A stretch of DNA of 64,000 bases from NCBI GenBank assembly GCA_037176885.1, contig JAWWNJ010000079.1, positions 434,001 to 498,000 of the forward strand, written 5' to 3'. Positions 24,012 to 35,928 of this stretch are shown here, piece after piece. Every line of letters starts with the position of its first letter. The stretch's first letter is position 1. This stretch comes from Favolaschia claudopus (Eukaryota > Basidiomycota > Agaricomycetes > Agaricales > Mycenaceae). The translations under genes and the position numbers were made by a program. The notes beneath the pieces were generated by a model. That model did no database searches. It worked only from the letters and a program-made list of their open reading frames with translations, and was not told where the DNA came from.

Positions 24012-25269
24012 ATGGACACCAATACGTGTACAGACATCGACAAATGCCGGACCCTCTATGACATCATGTGGACTTGTCTCACCACGATATTTGTCTGCAT
24101 CTGGGTCTCGGTGCATCCAAATATGCCTCCACAGCCCGAAAAAATCTCTCGTCCTCAGAACAGCGGTTTTCTCTTCTTAGCCTCCTGGTGTCGGTACAAG
24201 TTTCTAGAAGCTTGGGACAGGACTGCTGGGAAACGCCGAAGGCTGATGATGATGCTGGTTGCGCTCATTGCCCCAGAGATAATGGTGGCCTTTGCTGCAC
24301 GCCAGTGGTTTTCGGCAAAAAGATTTTCAAAGGGTCAGAGATTTTCTTTCTGAATCGTCAGATTACCTTCTACAAAGACTAACTCTCGAATCAGAGCATA
24401 AAATCTCTCTCACCCACGGATTTTTCTACTCGATGGGGGGATTTGTCGACACTGAAGGCTATCCCATCATCGATGAAGAACAAGTCACTCCTTTGGTTCT
24501 TGCTGCTATGAAAGCAGTCTCAGAGGCTGACATCGAAGACAAAAGCAAACGTGACGCACTTGCCAAACTATTGGCTGTTACTCAAATTCTCCGGGTTGTC
24601 GCACAAAGCTTGGCACGATGGAACCAACATTTGGCCATTACATCCCTGGAGATTGCAACAGTTGCATATGCTGTCGTGACTACATTCATGTGGTTTTTCT
24701 GGATGAGCAAACCACTTGACACTGAAACGACCATACAAATTGCTGTTGAAAACCCCCATTCTACACAGGGAGGCACCGTCGCCTGGTTTCACACAAAAGA
24801 CTCGTGGAACGCTATGGATAGATTTCTAGGGATGCTGCTTGGTTATTCTCAATCCTTTGACACACGCAACCTCAAGAATGTACCTGCCTTTTTCTCTCCG
24901 CCTCAGGATTGGCAACGCGTGGCGCGCACCGCATTCAGATTTGAATGTGCTGTAGCGATAGCTTTTGGTGCCATCCACTGTGTGGCTTGGAATACTAAAT
25001 TCCCTTCCATGGCCGAGAAATGGATGTGGTGTTTGTCGGCAGTCGTAGTGACAGTAGTACCTGTTGCGTTGCTGGTGGTTTGGGACCCTTATATCCCACT
25101 TCCAGACTGGTTGGCCACAGCTATCTGGTATCTAGCGGTTTTTGCTGGTGTCCCTCTCTACGTTGTTGCCCGACTGTTCCTGCTCGGCCTCCCATTCACC
25201 ACCCTACGTTCACTTGAACCAGCAGTTCTCGTTAACGTTAGGTGGGAAATATATATTCCCCATTTGTAG
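24012..25269 (+). CDS. HGFFYSMGGFV-family multi-pass membrane protein, paralogue 4
   Basis: Exons 24012-24333 and 24395-25269 flank a 61-bp phase-1 intron (GTCAGA donor) and give 398 residues. The start MDTNTCTDIDKCRTLYD is chosen by alignment with paralogues 2 and 3; an in-frame ATG at 23997 would add MTARA. The hydrophobic segments, the DKSKRDALAKLLAVTQILRV block and the YIPHL C-terminus are all conserved. It lies in opposite orientation to the other three and 12 kb away, with a fragment of the same flanking repeat beyond its 3' end, so it came from the same duplicated block. Function unknown. Confidence 0.82.
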
Positions 25270-25780
25270 CGTAAACCGTGCCAGGTAGGTGATTCCCCTG
25301 TTTGACATTTCTCTCCTCTGACTCGCATTTCAACCAGAGCCGCATTTCAGACTTACTGTCGGAAAGAGATTCTACTGAGCACTTTGCACAGCATGCATGT
25401 GCATCTCCCTTCTCGCTGATACTTCTCTCCCTTCTCCTCCTTTAACTGTTTATATCGAACCTCGTTCTTGTCTCATTCCAATAATTATAATTGACAATTG
25501 TGTATGATGATTGGTTTGAATCCGACGAGCTCGAAAAATGTCCCACTGTCTCCTGATAACAATCTAGTTCTTCATTTGTATCAGTAGCCTGCATATCCTA
25601 ACTCGTATCTCGACACGATTCTAAGACGAATCCTCAAATTTCACGTGCATAGTATTCAAGTGCTTGGAAATCAACAATTTGAACAAAGCCTCGGTTCCGA
25701 CAGGCAGAGACTATCCAACAAGTACGAAATCAAGAAGTGAATACTAAGAAGCTCATCTTATACGTTAGCTCGTATCGCGG
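25270..25780. other. 3' flank of membrane paralogue 4, no gene
   Basis: AT-rich spacer; no coding signal found. Confidence 0.5.
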
Positions 25781-25960
25781 CGCCATTCTGCCATTTTCGC
25801 CGGAATTGCGGGGTCAAACAGGCGGAAATGATTGTCACCTGACCGCGTTTAGCGGATCAAATATAAACAAGCGAAAACAGCCGCTGCTTGTCAGAGCCTT
25901 GTCTCCCAATTGCCTCCTCAACGCACCGAGCGAGTCGACTCTTGAGCTCCACCACCACAT
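25781..25960. repeat. fragment of the duplicated unit, copy 3 (inverted)
   Basis: The stretch around ATTGTCACCTGACCGCGTTT followed by AAACAAGCGAAAACAGCCGC matches the complement of about 6225-6335 and 10200-10285. It ties paralogue 4 to the other two duplicated blocks. Confidence 0.55.
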
Positions 25961-26468
25961 CTACTTTTGGATGTTTGGCTGCTGGCTGCTGGCTGTCGGC
26001 TCTCGCCCTAGGCCCCTATGTATGCACTCCTTGCGAGACGAAGGACTGAGGATTAGACGTCGAAATCATTTGGTCTTTCGCTTGCTCCAGGGAATTATCT
26101 AGTTGAAGGACGACCAGAACATGTTGACAGATTCTGTTGACTTCATAGAATTGTACCTTTGCTTGTGATTATCGAACACCGTACGTATAGAATATCCAAT
26201 GAAGATCAGGTGCGCGAAACTCAAGTGGAAGCCGCTCTAAGCCGCTGACTCGGGAACAAATGACTCGAGGGTCCAACCAAATCGTCTGGTCAATCGCCGC
26301 CCGAAGCGACGAGCATCCCAGAATCTCATCGTCGGTTCAGGGTGTGGCTCATGAACTGAAGTTACTCGATCAACGATATAAAAGAAGAATTCGACTGAAA
26401 ACACTCGCCAGTTACACTCTTAGTGCCATCCAAATGACGAAACGTCCACGCCGACCCTCGAGATTTGA
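25961..26468. other. no recognisable gene
   Basis: Spacer before the 3' end of the nine-exon gene; nothing supported. Confidence 0.5.
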
Positions 26469-29148
26469 TTAGCTCGAATCCAACGTGGACGAAAGCGGCT
26501 TGGATCTGAGATGTGTGAGCAAATTTAATAGGCCGATGAGACTGTGAAATCCACCGACATCCTTCCATGCAACAGAGCTTTGCTGCAGCGCAACCTCCTC
26601 ACTTAAAATGAATCGATTAATGAGTAATTTTATACAATATTGGAAGAAGGAGACGTACTCTTTGGCCGCATTGAACAGCGTGGAGAAAACCTTGAGCGTT
26701 TTGGGAGGGACGGGAATTGGCGGAATACGATCGGGAGCCTCCGCATCCTCAATGGGCGGCGGAATAGTGGCAGATTCCTCCTCGGCTATAGCAACCCCCC
26801 GAGTCTTGACCTTCGTTTTCGCTGAAAGCGAGGGTTTCTCCGATCCAGTTGCGCTCTGAGCTGCTCCACCGAACGGAGCGAGAGCATCCGGGGCGGCCTT
26901 GGGTCGCACCACAACCTTGGGCGCAGCTGAGAAAAATGAAGAGGATAATGAGTACGAATAAATATAGAGTGAGATGCTCACCAATGGCAGCCCAGTCAGT
27001 ACGCTCAAACGCCGAAGGCGCCAATTCATTCCCAAGCACAAAAAGCTCCTTGCCGCATTTTTTCAACAAAATTCGATCCGCGGCAGTCCAGAATGCGATG
27101 AAAGCGTCGTCCACGCGCCCACATTTTTCCGCCCAAGCAGCACTTTTCGGCCCCTTGGGATAAACGAACTTCGTCACAGGAAAAGCCTTGCCTGCCAGCT
27201 GCTCATCCGGCCCACCACCCAGCATAATATCCTTCAAAAGCGGAACCCATTTCTGCAATCGCTTTTGAGCGCCTTCCTCGGGCTTCTCGTTGAATTCCAC
27301 CGCGGGCCGGTGCCACTCCATGATGGATTTACAGTCACTGGCGACTCCCCAATGGGTTAGGAAGCTGGCGATGAGGGGAGATATACGCCGGTGATTTTCG
27401 GGATTTTGGGTTAGACGGTCGAGTTGGTCAAAAATGCGGGGTAATCGCCATAAATGTGTTTGGTCTTGATCAAGCAACAAAACCAGGAACGAGTATAGTT
27501 TATCGTTTGGTTTGCGTGCAAATGAGATGCTGTGCTTGGCGAAATTTGAATCGACGGAACGAATAGTAAGCCCTGAGTTAAAGGAGAATCTAAGATTCAT
27601 CACTGGGTATTCAAATATATGTAGGTACCTTCACGCAGTGCGGAGGAAGAACATAGAGTTTGATGGTGAACTTTGGTGATGTGCATTTCGAGACACTGGA
27701 GAATGGGATGCAGTCTACGCAGCGCCTCTTCGTAGTCAGCGGGAAGGTTGCATGCACGAGGAGGACCGTCGGGATATTGCATCAAAACGGGCCGAAAGTC
27801 CTCGATAGCTGCTCTGCCGACGTGATAGTACTTGAAAAAAGACATCGTCAACGTTGAACAATCACGAGCGAAAAGATAATGCCAACCGCGAAAAATGTGT
27901 ACGCGTCACTGAGCATCAACGAAACTGCGCGGCTTTGAATGAGTGACGGCGGAGTTTTTCCCTGGATCGAATCGAAGCGGTGGTCGTAGTAAGCTTGTAG
28001 GGTTTCCGCGAAATAGATCGGTTCGCTGCGCAGATCCGCAAGATGCTGGATAGCGAGCTGATACTGAGCTTCTATCATAGCGTGGATGTTGTCAATGGAG
28101 AAGACAGGGGGCGGTCCATACGGCTGGAGGGCGTTGAGACGAGCGCTTGACTGCCATTGCATGGATGGATTGATATTAGGTATGATAGGAGGGGGAAGAG
28201 GTGGCGCAGGTGTTGGATTGCTCAAGTCAAGGTCACACAGAATCTTCGATACTGCGGCCAAAAGGAACGCCATCTACGTGCATGAGTCGGTTAGAGCGTT
28301 GAGCGTATGCGGCTATGGACACAAACCAGTTTGGACTCCGCTTCCAAAACCACTAGACCATCACCAAACGACATCGATTCACGCAAAGTAAACTCCAAAT
28401 CGCTTCCGCTTGGACTATTCTGGTCCGTTGTGTCCAATGGCTCATTGTATTCAAGAACTCGCCCGTAGGTGCTCTCATCGCCAAAAGAAACCATCGTACA
28501 GTCCATGCCATGGTATCGTGTTATGCCGCCCGATACAATACCAATGCTCAGCTGAGAAGTTGGTGAGCGGGACATCGATCCAAGGATGCCAGTCTTACCA
28601 CATCACAATCAAACCAGGCAAACGCCGAGGGATGATAATGAGCTCGGGCGTGCAGAAGACCCAAAATTAGCTCGAGGTAGTAAGGGAGAGTTAAATCGAA
28701 TTTTGCGAAGACGTGCGACGACTTACACTGCGTTCCGTTGTTGATGCTCAGATCCTCAAGATTGAGATACGGAAACAGAAAAACGTTTCGTTTCCACGAG
28801 CGTTGTATCTCGTTCAACGCAGAGATCTCAGGCGCGTGCTCCGCAGGTAGCGACGGTGAAACCTCTTGGAGTAGCTGCTTTCTTTTGATTCCGGTCCTCT
28901 GTGAACCGATATATTTAAATTCAGATGGATGATTGTTGCCAGTAATTCAAGGCAGTAGATCATACCTTCTTCCACCGCTTCTGAATTGCTTCCTCATGCG
29001 CCAGTACGATGGATTTGAGACGATACCACGAGTCAAAAAGCTCTCTTCGGAGTGGGTCCGCCTTTTGCCGTGCTTCGGCAGGCTGTAAGATCCCTTGTGG
29101 GCGCGGTATATGACTCGGTAGGGAGTCAAAGAATGCCTGGGGATCCAT
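26469..29148 (-). CDS. conserved agaricomycete protein of unknown function, nine exons
   Basis: Exons 29148-28966, 28898-28727, 28642-28599, 28551-28327, 28273-27887, 27830-27629, 27572-26982, 26926-26659 and 26601-26469 splice in frame to 734 residues; introns are 47-84 bp. I recognise the family from mushroom genomes but know no function. Landmarks are the start MDPQAFFDSLPSHIPRPQG, a basic helix ending IQKRWKK, the FLFPYLNLEDLS segment, the DESTYGRVLEYNEPLD-type segment and the FGDGLVVLEAESKL segment. The C-terminal half has a helical region, then a Lys/Pro-rich linker (about residues 610-680). There are no signal peptide or membrane helices. The third exon is only 44 nt. It is divergently paired with the H4-like gene; the two starts are 254 bp apart. 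Confidence 0.78.
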
Positions 29149-29199
29149 CGTTCAGACCAGATGATGAGAGCAATGAAAGAGGAGCATTTGACGGATTGA

Positions 29200-29960
29200 T
29201 GATGGCCATAACACAAATAAACACCGCTTGCCGTGATGCCGTGATCTTTGCGACTTGACTCCAACTTCCATCCAACTTCCATCCTGGTCTGCTTGCACTT
29301 GTCTTATCCATTCAATGCGTAGAGGGTCCAAGAGTTATTGCCGCATAATAAGGAGAGAACGAATTTATGGTATGTACCCACTTTTATAGTCCTTTTTCGC
29401 CGATGCCTGAGCTTGAACGGAGCCTAGATATATCGAAACCTGAACTCCGCCGCCTAGCTCGGAGCGCTGGGGTGAAACGAACCTCAAATCTGATGTACGC
29501 GGAGATTCGAGGGGACTTGAAAACATATCTCCAGAATATCGCTCGGGAAGCTGTCGCGTATTCTGACCACCGGAGACGAGATACATCTTCAGGGTGGCAG
29601 CTCAGGCCCGATGCCACGTTGAAAGCGGAGGACGTTGCTTGTGCTCTGCGTCTGCGAGGAGCTAGGATTTATGGATATGATGTTTGACGCTCACAGTGCG
29701 CAGATGGCGACCTGTAAACAACGTGGCGTGTGCATTGCTTTGATTCATGTTTCGCGCCCGGACTAGTGCTTTTGAGATATTCTTCTCACTGTGATCTTTT
29801 GGCACCTTATTCTTTTCAACATCACGGTCTAAAGATGAGTGGCTTCAGTTTTTTCCATCGGGCGTCGTAAGGCGCATTCGTTCCTTCGTGGTATATCCAA
29901 GCCGACAGGAAGTATTCAGACTAGTGAAGTATCTCATTCCAATCCGACATCTCCGCAAAC
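29200..29960. repeat. segmental duplication, block A (H4-like gene and its flanks)
   Basis: Diverged copy of about 52130-52940, recognisable from ACACAAATAAACACCGCTTG in the shared promoter through the H4-like coding region to the flank beyond it (GACTAGTGAAGTATCTCA here). The intergenic promoter of the nine-exon gene is part of the duplicated piece. Confidence 0.7.
29403..29687 (+). CDS. divergent histone H4-like protein lacking the N-terminal tail
   Basis: A single exon of 94 residues. ISKPELRRLARSAGVKRTS aligns with the H4 region ITKPAIRRLARRGGVKRIS. The rest follows the H4 histone fold through YAEIRGDLKTYLQ, AREAVAYSDHRRRDT and EDVACALRLRGARIYGYDV. Two differences stand out. Translation starts at about H4 residue 20, so the acetylated N-terminal tail is missing. 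About 11 residues (SSGWQLRPDAT) are inserted in loop L2 between helices 2 and 3; no GT-AG pair could remove them as an intron. An in-frame ATG at 29367 would add 12 unrelated residues. Core H4 is normally almost invariant, so this is a fast-evolving variant or a dying duplicate. A second copy at 52367 keeps the same insertion. Confidence 0.78.
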   Translation: MPELERSLDISKPELRRLARSAGVKRTSNLMYAEIRGDLKTYLQNIAREAVAYSDHRRRDTSSGWQLRPDATLKAEDVACALRLRGARIYGYDV

Positions 29961-30035
29961 TTTCTCCACGTCCGTGTGCGTCTCGGCAGAACCGTGTGCG
30001 AGATCGTCGTTGGCCCTAGACGATAAGAGAGTGAG

Positions 30036-31089
30036 TTAATTGACGCCTTTTTCTGAATACCATGTCAACTTCCACCCCAGCTCATCCAGTCCTCTCCACA
30101 CAGCGACCATCGGTTCAACCGGAAACCCCGCTTTCCGCATGTTCTCTCCAAATTCCTCAAGGGAAATACGCCTGAAAATGACTTTCTTTCGTGTAACTGC
30201 ACATTCAAAGTCGCAACAAAAACGTTGATCAGTATCGCACATCCAGGCAAGTCTCCAAAACGTCAGTCTACCTTCCGAAAGCTGACTCGCCATCTCAGGA
30301 AGCGTCATGATTTCGCTATGAGTAACAACGCTTTGACCATTCGGAAATCCCTCCTCCGACAATGCAAACATATACCGCGCACACAATCCATAATCCTCCG
30401 CGATATCGATGAACGGGACCACGAGCGTCGCGGGTACGGGCCAGGGAAAGGTGTTTAACCCATCTTGCAGTTTCGTTAGAAGGGACGGGATCACCCCAAG
30501 GAGGTTCGTCCCGTAGAACCCCGCCTGTAAGTCAACGAAGGGGACGCCGGATTGGCTGCGCGCATAGTCGGTTACGAGGGCTTTACTTTCGAAATGGTGA
30601 GCGCCGACGATTGAGCCGCCGCTGAACTTTTCGTAGGATGGGAGGCCGGACTAGATGATTCGCGAGGCGCCGCCGGCTTTCGCGGCGTCGATGAGCAGCT
30701 TTCCTTCGTTCACTTCCTGCACGTACGAAGTTACGCGATGCCCAGTTTATGTACTCACTTTTTCCTTGCTCTGATGTTCCCAGTAATTTGTCACCAGCTA
30801 GTAAGTATTGCCTTCGTGAGGAAACCTCATTCGTCTGCAAACAAAATTCAATCGTAACAAGCTCACAAAAGCATAATCCACCCCCTCGAAAACCTTGTAC
30901 ACCTGCTCCGTATTCCCAACCACCAGCGACACCGAGACCATATCGACTCCCCGCTTCTCCAGCTCTTGCGCAACAGGCTTCGCCGCGTCTCGTGTAAATG
31001 CACGGACGCGGTACGCTCTATCTGATTCTTCTAGCCCTTTCACGACGCTCCCGCCTTGCGACCACTGCGACGAGCGGAGCGACTGTCAT
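30036..31089 (-). pseudogene. NmrA-like protein pseudogene 1
   Basis: Homologous throughout to the intact gene at 41488. Three lesions are visible. (1) Near the start, between the codons for LVAVV and QGGSVV, 14 nt are missing relative to the copy at 48786, which removes the GATGA part of the nucleotide-binding loop and shifts the frame. (2) The Trp of SRIIWSGLP is a TAG at about 30652. (3) The donor of the last intron has changed from GT to GG, so the frame reads into the intron and stops after SEKGVN. The other introns keep their sites, so the decay is recent. It faces the H4-like gene. Confidence 0.82.
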
Positions 31090-34000
31090 GCCGGTGATGA
31101 AACACACGTTGAGTTTACCCGCGGGCACCAAAAACGCTTTTATATCCCGATGTTAAACTTGGTCAGCAACTTTTGCCGATGCGACGCGGCGAATGATTAA
31201 GCTGAGGCGTGGAAAAACCCATTCGGTTGGAAGCAAAGTCGCCAGGGAAAGATGGAGGATATGTATGGTTCAGCCCACTGACCCGACCTAACGGAAGTTA
31301 CGGAACGATATAGAAGTACGGGCTGATGCGTACATACGCATCAGCGCCAGTGGAGGTAATGCCGAGTGATCGAGTCGGTGGCAGATTGCCGGATGTCACT
31401 GTGACCATCACATCTGCGTCTTCGCCTCAACTTCCATGTCCTCTGTCCGCTGTGTATCCTTCCGCTGAGAGACAGGTGACTGTCCCCTTATACTACCACT
31501 ATGTTAATGAATCTGACTGCCTCAGTGAAGTATCTATCAGGATGATTGGTGACTGGTCTCGTCTATCGAAGGCTCTCGTCAATTTTGCGTCAATTTGAAA
31601 ATACTCAAAACACTGTGCATTATGATCATCCGCCTGTCTGTACCATATACACTTCTCAATCGATATTTTTTTCAAAGAAAATTTCGAACGTTGCTTTATT
31701 CCCCGACGCTTTGGTGCCAGCGGTCTAAACAAGTCATCTCGTGCGTTTTCATTCCTCGTTTTGGCTCCATGCGCCTCAGGCACATTATCTCGTGTCGGCA
31801 ATAGCCTCATTTGAGCTGGTTCTATGAGGACATGCCTAACTCGCGTGCGTTATATTTCATACTTCCGGAGTTGATTATCTATAATGGTTTCAGACACATT
31901 GAGAATGACGCCGTCCACAATTCATACCGCGACACAGTGCGTATATGCTGCACCATGTCGTACGCCATCCCGGAATTATACTCACGTTCTTTTTCACCTC
32001 CACGCAGATGGGGAAAACATGTTGAATTGAAATCTACAACGGGAGAAGCCGTGCTCCCCGTGCCCAAGGAGCGTGTGCGGCGTCTCCCGAGCTTGACACC
32101 CCAGCCTAGGGGCTCCTACGCGACGCCACCAGGACGTTGATACTGCCCGCTTTCGTATGTTTCCCATTGCCCTAGATTCGGCCGGCGCGTTGTTCATGAC
32201 GAGAAATGGGTGTTCTCGGCGTCTGTATTCGCCAAACGCAGTGGCCAACTAGTACTGCTAATTGCTGTCCTGGCCATCGCACGATGCGGAGTTCTCTCCG
32301 TTTTTTTTCCACCTCGGTCTTGCATGGTCAAGCTAATCGGCCAATCCAATGCTCAATGTGCTCCCTCCTTCTCATAACTCCTTCACAGAATGCGTCTTGC
32401 AGCTGTTCATTTGCATCGTCCCAAGTTGGGTCAATCCTTATCATGGCGTCTACTCCCCATCCACCGCACCTAATCTCAACCACAAGTGAAAGTTCTAGGG
32501 TGCTACGCAGGCTTTTGAAGGGCAAGCATGCCCGAGCGTGGAGCCGCGTGTGCCCGCCCTTTGTATTGAGTGTTTCTTTTTGACCCCGAGATACGATCTC
32601 CCGAGAAGTTGAACAGCAACGTGGGTGCGAGAAAGGTCGCCGGGTGAGCTTGCAATTTATATAAGCTGTTCTGATCACTGATTTTTAATTATGCGTTATC
32701 ATTTCCCTCGCGTCGGCTATTCTCGTGCTCGGCCCCGGGTATATAATTCTTTTCATCGCGTCTACAACAAAGAAGTCGTTGTATCCAAGTTACCGCTGTA
32801 TTTCTCATCTGAATCACGGTGGTTCGATGGTTTTCTAACCCACTTGCTAGAACCGCATTTCCAGCTGGCGGCTCAAGTCTACGATAATGAGGAACTCAGT
32901 ACGTTCTGGAAACTGGCTCTTCAAGGTTGATTCGGCATTTGAGAATGGCTTCAGTGGCTTCAGTCCACAGAGTCGCCTTCAGATTCCGGCGAACTTTCTT
33001 TTTTTGAAGCAATGGGATGCAACGCCGAAAAAAACACAGCGGCTGCGGACATTTAATCATAGATGTCTATATGCCGGCTTGATACTTGGGAACCAAAGAC
33101 ACTCCTTCGCAAGGGAGGAATGATGCCCTGTTTATGGTTGATTGCGTGAGTATGATCCGCTGGGAAGGGTCCCTTCATCAACCAAAGCGAGGTTCACACT
33201 CTTTCACTCACAGGGTGCAATGGAGATGAGATGTTCAGCATCGAGAACCTCCGGAGTGGCGATTTCCCGGTGGTACGTACTCTTCTGATAGTCCGTCTAC
33301 TACATCCGACACGACGCTCGAGTAAATTGGGTCTTGACAGCGCAGATCTTCCGCTCTCACTAACAGACGGGCGGGAGACCGGGTAACCATCTTTTCCCTG
33401 GTTTCGGTGGGATATAAGTGGACTGCGTAGGACTGGGGTCGAAGGAGAAGGTGTTAAGTGGAGAGGTAAACACCGCTGATGTTGATTGTTGCTAGCTATT
33501 CAATGATCGAAGGCGACGGGGAGAAGTCGTTCTTCGGGCAGTGATTGAGGTCTCCGACAATCAGAATTTCTCTGCGTTGAAAGCGGACTCGGTGCCTAGT
33601 ACCTAGCTCAGCGGAGCATGGAGATCGCTACGCATTTCTAGTCGAAACTTGGATGCTGGGAAGTGTGACTTCCAGTGTTCAATCTCAGCGAATCGGATTC
33701 AACCAACCAATAAAATAGCGCAGCAGCTGTACGATATGCGAAATTGGGACGCTATGAAACCCGGAATGGGAGAGCCCAGAAATATTCCTCCCAACTTTCC
33801 AAGAAGGAATTGGAAATGAAGTTGTATTGCCTCTTGAACGTGGCCAATGAGAGCACGCTTGTTGGCTTACCTTCGGACTCAGCTGAGATGACGCCCTCCC
33901 GAACAACTCGGGAAGATATTCTAGTTGAGCCAATTGGAAGCAACGAAAGTCAGTATCAGAAATCTGCGCCCACATTCCGGATTATTGAAATCGAGTCCTA

Positions 34001-35928
34001 GTCTCATTGGTCTCGGAATATCTGATAACGAAGAAGTCTAAGGCGGTCCGGGTCACGCCGTTCGACAATTTTGCGCAAGCTCTCGTGCCTATAGCGCGTG
34101 TACACGACATGATATCTTAGCGCCTACACCCAACATGGAAAGTCAATTGAGTACATTCGACTTTTGTGAAAATTTGGCGTAAATGATCCAGCGGATTGAT
34201 ATCCTCAAGACCAAAGAAATAACAGCAATGGTGTGTTAATTCTCTCAGCCAAAGCTTCGACTCCGAGGCCAACATCCCGAAAGTCAACCGACTTTCGTTC
34301 GGAGCTGAGGCGAACGGCTAAACGCCACAGTCGCCACTGGCATCTGCATCAGATGTCTATCAACGTGCGAGTCTCTGTCTCGATGTATCTATTCGCTGGG
34401 CAGTCGGATTTGGCTAGAGCTCAGTGAGACTTTGTGGGGCGGACAGAGAGTGTCGTAGATCAGGGGACACAGTTCAATCTGGGTTAGTTAACGTTTAAAT
34501 TCGTAAATTCTCCCTATCGATCATATTCTCGTGCTATTTCACGATTCCGAGGAAATTGGAGAAGAAATAGTTCGCCAATCTGCACCCGAGGAAGTTGTTG
34601 TCTCGAATGATTCGGTACCGCTGTTGGCGGGACTCTGGTTTCGTGCCGAGAGAGGTTCAACAATTCAACCATTGACCATATCCGCAATGATAAGATCGGG
34701 CGAAAGCTCCGCGGTATCACAAACCGTCGAAGGTACAATCAGGGCGATCGTGACTCAGTCCGGCCGACATATCGCGACAGGGAGATTTGTGCCTGGCCCA
34801 AGGACCAGTGACCTTCAATTTTCGCGGAGTTAACATTTTTCACATTCCGCTCGCGGCATCGTTGATCGCCGCGGACTGTCACCTATCACGCGATCTGGTC
34901 ACACCGTGGCGTCGTTATCAATTAGGCGCCGGATCACGATTCCTGCGCGCCGCAAGCGCGCCCTTTTCATTTTCGCCCATATTCCTGGAAAGTTCAAGAG
35001 TGCTATATGTCCCGGGAATTCGCTATTATCCTTCTTCGGTGTGAAAGTTAAAACCTATGGAAGGCTGAGTCTCGAATTCATGTTTCGCGTTTCGAGAAAA
35101 GATGGATCATCAGAATCATAATCAAGGACCATCGGTGCCCAAGATACGGTGCGAGGTTCTGAACTGGTGAGCCTCCGTGTACGTCATGAAGGAGCTTCGG
35201 GATAGTGTCTGCGTATTTCGCAACTACCTACCAGGCCGAGCTGTATTTCTACTGAACAGCGGTTATTTCAACTGTTGTCATTCTTTGTCCTCAAGGAAGT
35301 TCCAACAGCTTTGAGCTTTGGAAAACAGCCTTCCAGAATTGCGGTATAGCGGCCGCGGGTACTATTCAAAGGATGTCTTCATCTCGTCTGCAAAGTTGCT
35401 GAAAAGAAGTGGAAAGACTGGGCGGGACGGACGCAACGTGGTCCGACAAAGCCGGAGTCGGAGTTTGTTGGCGGAGATTGGAAGCGGAGATGAAATTCAA
35501 AAGGTCTGGATAATCCGACAGAATCCGACCCCATTCCATCCCATCACGAAAATCATCACGATCGGGAAGGCTGAGTCCAATTGACGTGGTGACAGTATCC
35601 GTCGTTCCACATTAGGCGAACAAAGCACAAACGCTGTTCAACGGTGTTTTCCGCTTTGAACTTCGACTAATTATCGACCGAAGAATATCTTGGTAAAGGG
35701 AGGACGAGGACGACGAGGCTTGGAACGATAGCGGTCAGTTCTGGGCCACCATCAGCACATTCTTCGCCACGTGGATGGGATACAACTCCGGAAGGAAGGA
35801 TGAAGTATTTTTGCCACGTGGGGAGGGTCCCGTCCCGTTTTAGGTGTTTGGAATGTAAGTGATATACAGCCGATACTGACCTATCCTCCCTCCCACCATC
35901 CCCCTTCCCCCGCAACTTCGCTGTGTTC
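31090..35928. other. 4.8 kb without recognisable gene
   Basis: Several open frames of 80-125 codons occur on both strands, with no family motif and no coherent exon chain. At 31322-31345 there is an inverted repeat, GCTGATGCGTA-CA-TACGCATCAGC, upstream of the NmrA pseudogene; its surroundings recur near 48690-48775. The rest looks like decayed sequence. Confidence 0.5.

Noticed and set aside
29574..29620. A mini-intron removing the H4 insertion
   Set aside because: The only GT-AG pair is about 12 bp apart, far too short, and the same insertion is open in the second copy.
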